A stretch of DNA of 64,000 nt from Meridianimarinicoccus sp. MJW13 (GCF_014901205.1 NZ_JACNMU010000004.1:355841-419840); one strand, 5' to 3'; positions 7,504 through 17,027 are shown, counted from the stretch's first letter. The notes: a model not told the origin generated them from the letters alone. A program made the numbers and translations.

Positions 7504-9030
7504 TCAGTTCTGCCGGCTCAGCGTGATCGCCTGATTGGCCGTCACCTGTTGCCAGTCTGTCGCGGTGCCATCGGGCCAGATCACCCGCCCCTCGGCCCCC
7601 GTCGCGGCCCCAAGCCCAAAATGCAACGGCCCGGCCTGTCCCCCGGCATGGCCTCCGCCCACGGTCATCTCCTGCCGCTGGACGCCCCGCGCCGTGCGTA
7701 TCTCGACCCAGGCGCCGATGGCAAAGCGGTTGGGCCTGTCCTGCACCGGTGTCACGGCCAGCCAGTTGCCTGCATCCGCCGTGGTATTTTCCCAGACTTC
7801 CAGCGGCGCGCGGCGGTTGACGACGATCAGGTCCAGCAGACCATCGCCGTTCAGATCGCTCAGCGCCGCGCCGCGCGACCGCTCCATCGTGGCGACCCCG
7901 GCCTCGACCGAGGCCTCGACAAAGGTGCCATCGGCCCGTTGCAGCAGCAGATTGTTGGGATCGCGCATGGCGTTTCCGGGCATCTGCTGGACATTGCCCT
8001 TGGCGATGAACAGATCGGCCAGACCGTCGTTGTCCACATCGCCGAACTGCGCATGCCAGCCGGTCGAGGGCCGCCCGTCATCTCCGACATGGGGCCGCGT
8101 GGCTTGCGAGCCTTGACCCCAGGGCGCATTGCGAAACCCAGTCTCTCCGTCCGAGAACTGCAGCAACTGGTCGCCCATCGAGGTCAGCATCACGTCCGGG
8201 CGTCCGTCGGCGTTCAGATCCCGGCTGGCGATGCCCATGCCCCAGATCGAAACCCTTTCCCAGCCGTCCTTGGGCCCCAGCAGGCGCAGCGGCGACATCT
8301 GCCACATCTGCTCGGCCCCCGCGCGCACGTAGTAGTGGCGATCGTTGGACAGCCGCAGATCGGCCCGGCCCCGGCGCGCCCAGTCGGAAAACAGTGCCGA
8401 CAGCGCGCAATAGCCCGGCTCCAGCAGGGTTTCGGGGCCATAGCCTGTGCCTTCAGGGCGCAGCAGGATGTTGGCATCGCAGGCCTCGAACGGGCCTTCG
8501 GGGTCGGTCCGGTCCACATAGTTGCCGATGGCCAGCGTCGGGCGGGTCTGGCCCGGCTCGAATGTGGCGGCAAAGGCGGTGGACCAGCGGTCGGCCTGCG
8601 GCAGCCCCCAGGCGGCGGTGGCATCTTCGAACCGGCAATCGCCCAACCCGCGCAGGGCGATGTTGGGACCAACACGCAGCACGAACAGGTCCAGCACCCC
8701 GTCGCCATCCATGTCCAGCGGATAGGCGCCGGTGACCCCGGTCACCCCGGCCAGGGGTTGCCCCTCGGCCCGGTCGAATTTCAGCGGCGCGCCAGTGGTG
8801 GCTGTTGTGTTCAGATACAGCGGGCTGGGATTGCTGCCGCCCGCGGGCAGAAACTCGGGCAGGCCGTCGCCGTTGCAGTCAAAAACCGCGACGCCGCCGC
8901 CCACGAAATGCTCCCACCCGCCGTCATAGACATGGGCCGGGCCGGGCAGATCGGTTGCGCGGTCGGTGAACGTTGGACCCGCCGCCGCCGATCCCGCCGC
9001 CAGCAACGCCCCGCAAATGACCTTGAACAT
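7504..9030 (-). CDS. Exported FG-GAP/VCBS repeat protein, CRTAC1-like, with ASPIC/UnbV C-terminus
   Basis: The start is placed at ATG 9030 because GGGGAGG lies 6 bp upstream; the open frame extends further. The product then has 508 residues with a signal peptide ending AGSAAAG. Several calcium-binding FG-GAP loops are visible, such as FDCNGDGLPEF, LDMDGDGVLDLFV, LNADGRPDVML, VDNDGLADLFI and LNGDGLLDLIV, predicting a seven-bladed integrin-like propeller. The last 70 residues (GAWVEIRTARGVQ ... VIWPDGTATDWQQV) match the ASPIC/UnbV domain found after such propellers. It is therefore periplasmic or surface exposed, of unknown function. The convergent neighbour is a periplasmic dihaem peroxidase. 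Confidence 0.8.
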   Translation of the reverse strand: MFKVICGALLAAGSAAAGPTFTDRATDLPGPAHVYDGGWEHFVGGGVAVFDCNGDGLPEFLPAGGSNPSPLYLNTTATTGAPLKFDRAEGQPLAGVTGVTGAYPLDMDGDGVLDLFVLRVGPNIALRGLGDCRFEDATAAWGLPQADRWSTAFAATFEPGQTRPTLAIGNYVDRTDPEGPFEACDANILLRPEGTGYGPETLLEPGYCALSALFSDWARRGRADLRLSNDRHYYVRAGAEQMWQMSPLRLLGPKDGWERVSIWGMGIASRDLNADGRPDVMLTSMGDQLLQFSDGETGFRNAPWGQGSQATRPHVGDDGRPSTGWHAQFGDVDNDGLADLFIAKGNVQQMPGNAMRDPNNLLLQRADGTFVEASVEAGVATMERSRGAALSDLNGDGLLDLIVVNRRAPLEVWENTTADAGNWLAVTPVQDRPNRFAIGAWVEIRTARGVQRQEMTVGGGHAGGQAGPLHFGLGAATGAEGRVIWPDGTATDWQQVTANQAITLSRQN

Positions 9031-9081
9031 CGGCATCCTCCCCGCGCGCACCATGATCCGCAGGCAGGGGCGAGGCAAGCT

Positions 9082-9543
9082 TCAGAACGCGCTTTCCTTG
9101 ATCGCCTCCATCGACACGTTGGTCGAGGTGTTGCCGACGAACGGCAGGGCCGAGATCTTTTCGCCCAGCACCCGGCGATAGCTGCCGATGTCGCGCGACC
9201 GAACCTTCAGCAGATAGTCGAAAGACCCCGCGATCATGTGGCACTGTTCGATCTCGGGCATGGCCAGCACCGCCCGGTTGAAGGCTTGCAGCGCCGGTTC
9301 GGTGGTGTCGGTCAGCTTGACCTCGACAAAGGTCACGTGGTTGCGGTCCAGCCGCGCCGGATCCAGCACGGCGCGGAAGCCCTGGATGTATCCCTCGCGG
9401 ATCAGTCGCTGCAGGCGCGACTGAGTCGGGCTTTTTGACAATCCGACCCTGCGGGCAAGCTCGGTGACGGACATCCGGCCATCCTGCCCCAATTCCACAA
9501 GAATCTTTCGGTCGAACGGGTCTAATGGGCTGTTGGAGGGCAT
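9082..9543 (-). CDS. putR: Lrp/AsnC family regulator, probable proline dehydrogenase activator PutR
   Basis: The 153-residue protein has an N-terminal winged helix-turn-helix (DRKILVELGQDGRMSVTELA, then GLSKSPTQSRLQRL) at about residues 9-50 and a C-terminal RAM ligand-sensing domain with AMPEIEQCHMIAGSFDYLLKV near residue 100. It is divergent from putA with about 127 bp between. In alphaproteobacteria an Lrp-type PutR beside putA activates it in response to proline, replacing the ribbon-helix-helix domain of enteric PutA; the putA here indeed lacks that domain. Position makes the assignment strong. Confidence 0.87.
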   Translation of the reverse strand: MPSNSPLDPFDRKILVELGQDGRMSVTELARRVGLSKSPTQSRLQRLIREGYIQGFRAVLDPARLDRNHVTFVEVKLTDTTEPALQAFNRAVLAMPEIEQCHMIAGSFDYLLKVRSRDIGSYRRVLGEKISALPFVGNTSTNVSMEAIKESAF

Positions 9544-9572
9544 AAATCAGTCGATCCGGCAAGAATGGCGAC

Positions 9573-9602
9573 TGACATTCGGTCCATTGTCCCGAAATGT
9601 CA
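9573..9602. promoter_or_regulatory. Inverted repeat between putR and putA, candidate PutR site
   Basis: TGACATTCGG at 9573-9582 pairs with CCGAAATGTCA at 9592-9602, an inverted repeat with one unpaired A and a 9-bp spacer. It lies 30 bp upstream of the putR start and about 70 bp upstream of the putA start, where an Lrp-type regulator would act on both promoters. Binding is inferred. Confidence 0.45.
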
Positions 9603-9670
9603 ATCAAGACAGGAAACCCGGCTCAAGGGAATCTGGTAAACGGGCCACAGTACCTGTTCCGGAGACTTCC

Positions 9671-12600
9671 ATGACCAAGCTTCAAGACCTGCGCGCCACC
9701 ATCCGGGCCCAGACCCTGTCCCAGGAAATGGGGTTGTTGAATGCCCTGTCCAGCCAGAGCGCATTGGACACCGCCTTTCGCAATCGCGCCGCGACCCGCG
9801 CCGAAGGGCTGGTGACCCGCATCCGGGGCGACAGCGCGCCGGGGCTGATGGAGGTTTTTCTGGCCGAATACGGCCTGTCCACCGACGAGGGCATCGCGCT
9901 GATGTGTCTGGCCGAGGCGCTGCTGCGGGTGCCGGATGCCGAAACCATCGATGACCTGATCGAGGACAAGATCGCGCCCTCGCAATGGGGCCAGCATCTG
10001 GGTCATTCCAGTTCGTCGCTGGTCAACGCCTCGACCTGGGCCTTGATGCTGACCGGGCAGGTTCTGAAGGACGGCACCGGGGTGGCGGGCGTGCTGCGCG
10101 GCATGGTCAAACGGTTGGGCGAGCCGGTGATCCGCACCGCCGTCAAACAGGCCATGCGCGAGATGGGCCAGCAGTTCGTGCTGGGCGAAACCATCGCGGA
10201 TGCGCTGGAACGCGGCAAGGGCGCGCGCAAGAAGGGCTATACCTATTCCTACGACATGCTGGGCGAGGCGGCGCTGACCGCCCGCGACGCCGCCGCCTAT
10301 TTCGATGCCTATGCCGGGGCCATCACCCGGCTGACGCAAGCCAGTGACGGTGGCGATATCCGGGCCAATCCCGGCATCTCGGTCAAACTGTCGGCCCTGC
10401 ATCCGCGGTACGAGGAGCAGCATCGCGACCGGGTCATGGCCGAACTGGTGCCGCGCGTTACCGATCTGGCCCGCCGCGCGATGATCGGTGGCATGGGCTT
10501 CAACATCGATGCGGAAGAGGCCGACCGGCTGGACCTGTCGCTGGATGTGATCGCCGCGGTTCTGGCGGCGCCCGATCTGGCCGGATGGGACGGGTTCGGC
10601 GTGGTGGTGCAGGCCTATGGCAAGCGCGCCGCCCCGGTTCTGGACTGGCTGCACGCGCTGGCCGAAACCCACGACCGCCGCATCATGGTGCGGCTGGTCA
10701 AGGGCGCCTATTGGGACACCGAGATCAAGCGCGCGCAGGTCGAAGGCCTGCCCGGCTTTCCGGTGTTCACCCGCAAGACGGCGACGGATGTGCATTACAT
10801 CCTGTGCGCCGAGAAGCTGCTGGGGATGACCGACCGCATCTATCCGCAGTTCGCCACGCACAATGCCCATACGGTTGCCGCCATCCTGGAAATGGGCGCC
10901 GATCCGCAGGCTTACGAGTTCCAGCGCCTGCACGGCATGGGCAATGCGCTGCACGACATGGTGCTGAAGGACGCCGGCACCCGCTGCCGTATCTATGCGC
11001 CGGTGGGGGCGCATCGCGATCTGCTGGCCTATCTGGTGCGGCGGCTGCTGGAAAACGGTGCCAACAGCTCTTTCGTGAACCAGATCGTCGATGAGGATGT
11101 GCCGGCCTCGGTGGTGGCCGCCGACCCCTTCGCGGCGCTGGAGGCGCCCGGACCGGTCGGCGCAGTGGTGCCGTCGGACGATGTCTATGCGCCCGAGCGT
11201 CCGAACTCCAAGGGGTTGGACCTGCACGACCGCCGTGATCTGGCCCGGCTGGAGGAGGCCCGCGCGCCCTTCCGAACCCATGTCTGGGAGGCAGGCCCGA
11301 TGCTGGCCGTGCCTGGCGGCGCAGGCCCGGTGGCCGAGGTGCGCAACCCGGCCAATCCCGACGATCTGGTCGGCCATCTGCGCGACACCACGCCCGGGGA
11401 AGCCGAGGCCGCGCTGGCCGCCGCTGCCCCGTGGCAGGCCCCGGCCAGCGACCGCGCGACAGTGCTGAACCGGGCCGCGGACCTGATGGAAGACCGCTTT
11501 GGCGAGATCTTCGCGCTGGTCACCCGCGAGGCGGGCAAGACCCAGAAGGACGCCATCGCCGAGTTGCGCGAAGCGGTGGATTTCCTGCGCTACTATGCTG
11601 CCCGCGCTTTGGAGCTGACCCAGCCACCGCGCGGGGTGATGACCTGCATCTCGCCGTGGAACTTCCCGCTGGCGATCTTCGCCGGGCAGGTCTCGGCCTG
11701 TCTGGCGGCGGGCAATGGCGTGCTGGCCAAACCCGCCGAGGCCACGGTGCTGACCGCCGCCTTCGCCGTGCGTTGCCTGCGCGAGGCCGGAGTGCCGCCG
11801 CATGCCCTGCAACTGCTGCCCGGATTGGGGGCGGTTCTTGGCGCGCAACTGACCGGCGATGCCCGCGTGGACGGGGTGTGCTTCACCGGCTCTACCGCCA
11901 CTGCACAAAGGATCAGCCGCACCATGGCCGCGCATCTGGCCCCCTCGGCGCCGCTGGTGGCCGAAACCGGTGGGCTGAACGCGATGATCGTGGACAGCAC
12001 CGCGCTGCCCGAACAGGCGGTGCGCGATATCGTGGCCTCGGCCTTCCAGTCGGCGGGGCAACGCTGCTCGGCGCTGCGCTGTCTCTATGTGCAGGACGAC
12101 ATCGCGGACGGGCTGCTGACGATGCTGTATGGCGCGATGGATGAGCTGAGCGCCACCGATCCCTGGGACCTGTCAGCGGATCTGGGTCCGGTGATCTCGG
12201 CCACCGCGCGCGACGGCATTCAGGCCCATATCGACATTGCCGCACGCGAGGGCCGGGTGCTGAAACAGGGCAAGGTGCCCGCCACCGGATACTTTGTGAA
12301 GCCCACGGTCCTGAAGGTCGACAGCATCGGCGACATCGGCAAGGAGGTCTTCGGCCCTGTCCTGCATGTGGTGCGTTTCAAGGCCCGCGATCTGGACCGC
12401 GTGATCGCCCAGATCAACGGCACCGGCTTTGGCCTGACCTTCGGGTTGCACACACGAATGGACAGCCGCGTCGCCGAGGTGACCGAGCGGATCCGGGCCG
12501 GCAACATCTATGTGAACCGCAACCAGATCGGCGCTATCGTCGGCTCGCAACCCTTCGGCGGGGAAGGCATGTCGGGCACCGGTCCCAAGGCCGGCGGGCC

Positions 12601-13168
12601 GGCCTATGTGGCGCGGTTCACCCGGCCCGAAGCCGCCGCGACCTTCGCCCTGCCGAATGGCCGGGCGGCCGAAGAAACGGCCGTGCAGGCGGCCCTGGTC
12701 GCAGCGGGCGCGAAACCGCGCGTGGTCCTGTCCACCATCAGCCTGGCCGGGCCGACGGGGGAATCCAACCGCCTGACCGAACTGGGCCGGGGGGTGGTGC
12801 TTTGCCTTGGGTCCAGCCTTGATGCGGCGAAATCCCAGGCGGCCACGGCGCGCGAACAGGGCTGTCAGCCCGTGATCGTCGCCCCCGGTGCGACGGGAAC
12901 TGGCGCAGTCGACGGGGTCCTGACACCCGACGCCCTGCGCCGCCTGACCGGCTTTGATGCGGTGATTGCCTGGGCTGAGGACCGTGATCTGCGGCCCCTG
13001 CGGCAGGCGCTGGCGGCGCGAGACGGCAAGATCGTGCCCCTGCTGTGCGAGGCCGATCTGGCCGCCCGCTGCCGGATGGAGCGTCACGTCTGCATCGACA
13101 CCACCGCTGCCGGAGGCAACGCCGCCCTTCTGGCCGCCGTAGGAGAGGAGGAGACCGAGGACGCCTGA
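9671..13168 (+). CDS. putA: Bifunctional proline dehydrogenase / L-glutamate gamma-semialdehyde dehydrogenase
   Basis: The start at ATG 9671 follows CGGAGACTTCC; the frame is open upstream but that part is not family sequence. The 1165-residue enzyme oxidises proline to glutamate in two steps. The FAD proline dehydrogenase barrel spans about residues 120-460, with SVKLSALHPRYE, VRLVKGAYWDTEIKRAQ near 338, FATHNAHT and the ENGANSSFVNQI end. The NAD aldehyde dehydrogenase domain spans about 550-1000, with PWNFPLAIFAGQ, FTGSTATAQ, the catalytic glutamate in AETGGLN and catalytic Cys799 in SAGQRCSALRC. The C-terminal 150 residues form the extra domain typical of long PutA proteins. There is no N-terminal DNA-binding domain, consistent with control by PutR. 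Confidence 0.95.
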   Translation: MTKLQDLRATIRAQTLSQEMGLLNALSSQSALDTAFRNRAATRAEGLVTRIRGDSAPGLMEVFLAEYGLSTDEGIALMCLAEALLRVPDAETIDDLIEDKIAPSQWGQHLGHSSSSLVNASTWALMLTGQVLKDGTGVAGVLRGMVKRLGEPVIRTAVKQAMREMGQQFVLGETIADALERGKGARKKGYTYSYDMLGEAALTARDAAAYFDAYAGAITRLTQASDGGDIRANPGISVKLSALHPRYEEQHRDRVMAELVPRVTDLARRAMIGGMGFNIDAEEADRLDLSLDVIAAVLAAPDLAGWDGFGVVVQAYGKRAAPVLDWLHALAETHDRRIMVRLVKGAYWDTEIKRAQVEGLPGFPVFTRKTATDVHYILCAEKLLGMTDRIYPQFATHNAHTVAAILEMGADPQAYEFQRLHGMGNALHDMVLKDAGTRCRIYAPVGAHRDLLAYLVRRLLENGANSSFVNQIVDEDVPASVVAADPFAALEAPGPVGAVVPSDDVYAPERPNSKGLDLHDRRDLARLEEARAPFRTHVWEAGPMLAVPGGAGPVAEVRNPANPDDLVGHLRDTTPGEAEAALAAAAPWQAPASDRATVLNRAADLMEDRFGEIFALVTREAGKTQKDAIAELREAVDFLRYYAARALELTQPPRGVMTCISPWNFPLAIFAGQVSACLAAGNGVLAKPAEATVLTAAFAVRCLREAGVPPHALQLLPGLGAVLGAQLTGDARVDGVCFTGSTATAQRISRTMAAHLAPSAPLVAETGGLNAMIVDSTALPEQAVRDIVASAFQSAGQRCSALRCLYVQDDIADGLLTMLYGAMDELSATDPWDLSADLGPVISATARDGIQAHIDIAAREGRVLKQGKVPATGYFVKPTVLKVDSIGDIGKEVFGPVLHVVRFKARDLDRVIAQINGTGFGLTFGLHTRMDSRVAEVTERIRAGNIYVNRNQIGAIVGSQPFGGEGMSGTGPKAGGPAYVARFTRPEAAATFALPNGRAAEETAVQAALVAAGAKPRVVLSTISLAGPTGESNRLTELGRGVVLCLGSSLDAAKSQAATAREQGCQPVIVAPGATGTGAVDGVLTPDALRRLTGFDAVIAWAEDRDLRPLRQALAARDGKIVPLLCEADLAARCRMERHVCIDTTAAGGNAALLAAVGEEETEDA

Positions 13169-13174
13169 GTCGGA

Positions 13175-14599
13175 CTACGAGCCCGAGAGCCGCTCGAAGT
13201 CGGCTTTCGGCAAGTAGTCTGCCCCATGAGTCTGAAGGCGGGCAAGCACTGGCCCATCAGGATCCTCGCCCTGTTCTTCCAGATACGGGGCGAGGTCCGA
13301 CACGGCGTTGAATATCCAGACCGCTTCACCGGTGGTGATATCCACCTCGATCACCCGCCCGTTGATGGTTTCCGAGATGAGCATGTGGCGTCCGTCAGGA
13401 CTTTCACGCACCGCGCCGGAAACATCCGCATCCAGATCGCCCCCAGCCTGTTCTGGAGAGGTTGGGAAGATGGTCCGGGCCGTGCGCTTGGCCAGATTCA
13501 CGCGCAGGATGCGGGTCCCGCTGCTGGTGGCTTGACCCCCCTGGTTGTCAAAGACCAGCACCGTTCCATCGGCCAGAACCCGCGGGCTGTGCTGGGCAAC
13601 CATCGGGCCGAAATAGTGATACTTGATCACGCCCGTGTCCCGGTCGAGGATCACCAGCGAGGAACTTGAACGCAGCGACACCAGGAGGTCGCCTGCATTC
13701 ACGTCGTCCAGGGTCTTGGCCAGTGCCGGAGTGACCTCAACCGCGGCGTTGACGTGGTAGGGGTCGCAATCGTTGCGCACCGCATAGGCCAGCCCCTGCA
13801 TGTCCGAGGCGCGAACCGAATCGTCCAGGAAATAGGTTGTCGCCTCGTTGCCATCCGGAGAGATGATCGACACGCCCTCCTGAAAGACCGAGCCCAGCTT
13901 GCAGTCGGTGCGCACCTGGGTCGCGGCGACAAATTTCGTCGCGGTTTCAACCGTGGCGGCGGGGGCCAGGATGGTGCCGTCGTCGGTGACCGTGGGCCAG
14001 TGGTGGCTATGATCGGGGCGCACCCAATCGACCGCGCCCTCCCACGACACGCGCGCGATGCCGACGTGATAGGGGTACATGTTGCGCGCCTGGAAGGTAA
14101 CGATCAGATCGCCCTGATCGGTCATGTCCAGCCCCTGCACATAGACGTTTTCGGCCTGCGCCTTGCCCGAGAAATCGGCCAGGCGCTCGGGCGGGAACAG
14201 GGCTTCGGGGTCCACCTCCCACGTATGGAACACCGTTCCTTCATGATCCATGACATAGGCCAGGCATCCGAAGGTCGGGCAAAGGTCACGGCGATGATGA
14301 AAACCGCCGGTCATCAGGATCAGTTGATCGTCCGGAACTGGCCCCAGTGTGGAGGTGGAGTCCACGTCCGACTCTTCGGTGGCAAGCCGGACGACGGTAT
14401 AGGGAAGTTCCTGATCTTCCAGTTCCCCAAGCGCGTCAAATCCGGCCTTGATCCAAACCAGCTGCTTGTGCGGGAAGATGCGGTATTCCATGGCTGCCAC
14501 GCCCCAGACGAAGGCCAGCAGAGAGACGCCACAGACAAAGGCGATTTCTGGGAGGTGGCGCACCAATGTGGACCCGGTTTTTCGCGAAGCTTTTGACAT
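13175..14599 (-). CDS. Membrane-anchored arylsulfotransferase (ASST)-like beta-propeller protein
   Basis: The 474-residue protein has a single hydrophobic helix at about residues 15-38 (HLPEIAFVCGVSLLAFVWGV) after a basic N-terminus, which should anchor it with the rest in the periplasm. The remainder is a repeated WD/PQQ-like propeller with motifs recalling bacterial arylsulfotransferases: AYVMDHEGTVFHTWEVD, HSHHWPTVTDDGTILAPA, GPMVAQHSPRVLADGTVLVFDNQGG and ESPDGRHMLIS. Several histidines are conserved in such positions in ASST, but the full catalytic set cannot be checked here. It ends 6 bp from putA, convergent with it, and is divergent from the glycerate kinase gene. Either a sulfate-transfer enzyme or a sensor-like propeller is possible. 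Confidence 0.6.
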   Translation of the reverse strand: MSKASRKTGSTLVRHLPEIAFVCGVSLLAFVWGVAAMEYRIFPHKQLVWIKAGFDALGELEDQELPYTVVRLATEESDVDSTSTLGPVPDDQLILMTGGFHHRRDLCPTFGCLAYVMDHEGTVFHTWEVDPEALFPPERLADFSGKAQAENVYVQGLDMTDQGDLIVTFQARNMYPYHVGIARVSWEGAVDWVRPDHSHHWPTVTDDGTILAPAATVETATKFVAATQVRTDCKLGSVFQEGVSIISPDGNEATTYFLDDSVRASDMQGLAYAVRNDCDPYHVNAAVEVTPALAKTLDDVNAGDLLVSLRSSSSLVILDRDTGVIKYHYFGPMVAQHSPRVLADGTVLVFDNQGGQATSSGTRILRVNLAKRTARTIFPTSPEQAGGDLDADVSGAVRESPDGRHMLISETINGRVIEVDITTGEAVWIFNAVSDLAPYLEEQGEDPDGPVLARLQTHGADYLPKADFERLSGS

Positions 14600-14865
14600 A
14601 TAATTTTTCGGTACCCTGAGAAAACTTCAAAATATTCACAGTCTATAGTGGGACCCGTCAAGATTATTTCGTTAACGCGTCGCGACAAGCGGACTGGCGC
14701 TCATTCTGGTGGTCGGCGTTGGCCGGTTTCTCACTGGCATGCGTTCGGACAATCGACCGCAACGCCCGAAACGGATGTCCGGGAACGAAACCCGGTTCCG
14801 CTGGCTTTACCTCACGGGGTGCAGAGGCGAGACTGCGGCCCAACGACTGAACGAGGACCAGCCAC

Positions 14866-16131
14866 ATGATTTCACGCGACGACAAGGCCTTTCTGACCGC
14901 GCTGTTCGAGGCTGCCGTTGCGGCGGCGGACCCCCGGCATGCTCTGGCGCGGCATTTGCCGGAACGGCCGAAAGGGCGGACGGTGGTCATCGGGGCGGGC
15001 AAGGGGGCGGCGCAACTGGCGGCCGCCTTCGAAGAACTCTGGGATGGGCCATTGGAAGGGGTGGTGGTGACGCGCTACGGCTATGCAACACCCTGCCGGC
15101 AGATCCGCATGCTGGAAGCGGCGCACCCGGTGCCCGATGCCGCCGGGTTGCAGGCCACTGCGGCGCTGAAACAGGCGGTCAGCGGGCTTGGCCCCGACGA
15201 TCTGGTGGTGGCGCTGGTCTGCGGCGGCGGTTCGGCCTTGCTGCCCGATCCCCAGAAGGGGCTGACCTTTGACGACGAGGTCGCGCTGAACAAGGCTCTG
15301 CTGGCGTCGGGCGCGCCGATCTCTGCCATGAACGCGATCCGCAAGCAGTTCAGCGGCGTCAAGGGCGGTCGGTTGGCGGCGCTGGCGCATCCGGCGCGGG
15401 TGGTGAGCCTGGTGGTCTCGGATGTGCCCGGGGATGATCCGGCGCAGGTCGCCTCTGGCCCGACGGTGCCGGACGCCACATCGCCCGAGGACGCGGCGGC
15501 GCTGGTGCGCGCCTATCGCATCGACCTGCCGGAGCGTCTGATGGCGCATCTGGCGCAGGCCACACCGGCGCCGGGGCCGGATGCGGCCGCGTTCGCGGGG
15601 CATACGGTGACTGTCATCGCCTCGGCCGGGCTGTCGCTGGAAGCGGCGGCGCAAGCGTGCGAGGGGCAGGGCATTCCGGCGGTCATCCTGTCGGACGCGA
15701 TGGAGGGAGAAGCCCGCGAGGTTGGCCGCGTTCTGGCCGCCCTTGCGCGCGAATGCGCCACCCGCGACCGCCCGTTTCAAAAGCCAGTGATGCTGCTGTC
15801 GGGGGGCGAGACCACGGTGACGCTGCGCGCCGAGGGCGGGCGCGGCGGGCGCAACACCGAATGCCTGCTGTCGGCGGCCCTTGCGCTGCAGGACATCCCC
15901 GGTGTCACCCTGCTGATGGCCGATACCGATGGCATCGATGGCTCGGAAAGCAATGCCGGGGCCTTTGCCGATGGTACCACCGCCGCCCGGCTGCGGGCAG
16001 CGGGGCAAGACCCCATGGCGCTGCTGAACGGGCATGACGCCTGGGGGGCTTTCGACAGCGTGGGTGATCTGTTCGAACCCGGTCCTACCGGCACGAATGT
16101 CAATGATTTCAGGGCAATCCTGATCCGCTAG
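14866..16131 (+). CDS. Glycerate 2-kinase (GckA/MOFRL family)
   Basis: The 421-residue product has the DUF4147/GckA N-terminal domain (GKGAAQLAAAFEE near residue 45, ALVCGGGSALLPDP near 120, NAIRKQFSGVKGGRLAAL near 153) and the C-terminal MOFRL domain (LLSGGETTVTLR, GRGGRNTECLL, ADTDGIDGSESNAGAFADG, then GPTGTNVNDFRA). The family phosphorylates D-glycerate to 2-phosphoglycerate, linking glyoxylate or serine-cycle carbon to glycolysis; older annotations call it hydroxypyruvate reductase TtuD. It stands alone, divergent from the ASST-like gene and convergent with soeC. The 266-bp region upstream shows no other gene. A GGCCGG-GT-CCGGCC hairpin just after the stop (16131-16144) lacks a T run. Confidence 0.85.
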   Translation: MISRDDKAFLTALFEAAVAAADPRHALARHLPERPKGRTVVIGAGKGAAQLAAAFEELWDGPLEGVVVTRYGYATPCRQIRMLEAAHPVPDAAGLQATAALKQAVSGLGPDDLVVALVCGGGSALLPDPQKGLTFDDEVALNKALLASGAPISAMNAIRKQFSGVKGGRLAALAHPARVVSLVVSDVPGDDPAQVASGPTVPDATSPEDAAALVRAYRIDLPERLMAHLAQATPAPGPDAAAFAGHTVTVIASAGLSLEAAAQACEGQGIPAVILSDAMEGEAREVGRVLAALARECATRDRPFQKPVMLLSGGETTVTLRAEGGRGGRNTECLLSAALALQDIPGVTLLMADTDGIDGSESNAGAFADGTTAARLRAAGQDPMALLNGHDAWGAFDSVGDLFEPGPTGTNVNDFRAILIR

Positions 16132-16157
16132 GCCGGGTCCGGCCCGTCGCGGCAGGC

Positions 16158-17027
16158 TTACCGTTTACCGTAGTAGAGCCCGACCACGTGTTCGGCTTGC
16201 GCGAAGAACAGCCAACGCGACACGCCGACGCCGGCCAGATGCAGGGCGGCGACAAGCGCCAGCATCACCGGGTGATGGCTGAGCGTCAGGCCAAGGACCG
16301 GCAGGGCCACCATGCCCAGAAAGGCCAGACCGCGCAACTTGCGGGCGTGCTTGCGGCCCACCACAAAGACCATCTCGTCCAGCAGATAGTTGCTGCCGGT
16401 GTGAGGGCTGGCGATCTGCCGCAGGCCGCCACCGTCGCCCAGCCCGGTTGCGGTCTGCATGGTCGATCCGGCTTCGGCAAAGCGCCGGTCGCCGGCATGC
16501 CAGACCCAGAGTTGGGCCGCCCCGGCCAGCGCCAGCAGCAGCGGCGCCAGTGCGGGGGCGGCGAAGATTGCGCCGCCCGATAGGGACAGGGCCAGAAACA
16601 GCGCCGGGGTGCCGGGCTGGTGCCAGCGCGGCACGGTTTTCAACTGGGTATAGATCATCGCCGTGGCCCAGACCGTGGCCAGACACAGCAACGCGCCAAG
16701 CCATCCCAGCGGTTGCCAGTGTGCGCCGAAGAACACTGCCCCTAAGGCAAAAAGACCCATCAGCAGCAAACCGGCCACCGCCAGACAGCCCTCGCGCGAC
16801 AGCCAGCTTGAGCGCCACTGGGTCAGCGCCCGCCACGCCCGTTCGGGGTGGCCAAGGTGGAAGGTGGACGCGGCCAATCCGCCAACAGCAAGCCCAAACC
16901 CCAGCAAATAATAGAAAAATGCGGCCCATCCGGTCACGGGCGGCAGGCCCAGGCCCAGCCAGAACAACAGTCCCAGACCAAAGCCCGACAGGGTGGTGAA
17001 GGCGATGACGGATGGGGCGGGATGCAT
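16158..17027 (-). CDS. soeC: DmsC-type membrane anchor subunit, probable SoeC
   Basis: The 289-residue protein is almost wholly hydrophobic, with about eight predicted membrane segments (for example LSGFGLGLLFWLGLGL at residues 12-27). Family landmarks are AASTFHLGHPERAWRALTQWRSSWLSREG near residues 53-82 and SNYLLDEMVF near 212. It is the quinone-facing anchor of a three-subunit molybdoenzyme; its ATG overlaps the soeB stop by one base. DmsC, PsrC-like and SoeC proteins are hard to separate by eye. SoeC is preferred because the catalytic subunit lacks a Tat signal and the locus adjoins taurine catabolism genes. Confidence 0.7.
   Translation of the reverse strand: MHPAPSVIAFTTLSGFGLGLLFWLGLGLPPVTGWAAFFYYLLGFGLAVGGLAASTFHLGHPERAWRALTQWRSSWLSREGCLAVAGLLLMGLFALGAVFFGAHWQPLGWLGALLCLATVWATAMIYTQLKTVPRWHQPGTPALFLALSLSGGAIFAAPALAPLLLALAGAAQLWVWHAGDRRFAEAGSTMQTATGLGDGGGLRQIASPHTGSNYLLDEMVFVVGRKHARKLRGLAFLGMVALPVLGLTLSHHPVMLALVAALHLAGVGVSRWLFFAQAEHVVGLYYGKR

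Noticed and set aside
16131..16144. GGCCGG-GT-CCGGCC hairpin after the glycerate kinase gene as a terminator
   Set aside because: The stem is short, the loop only two bases and there is no T run, so it is not convincing.
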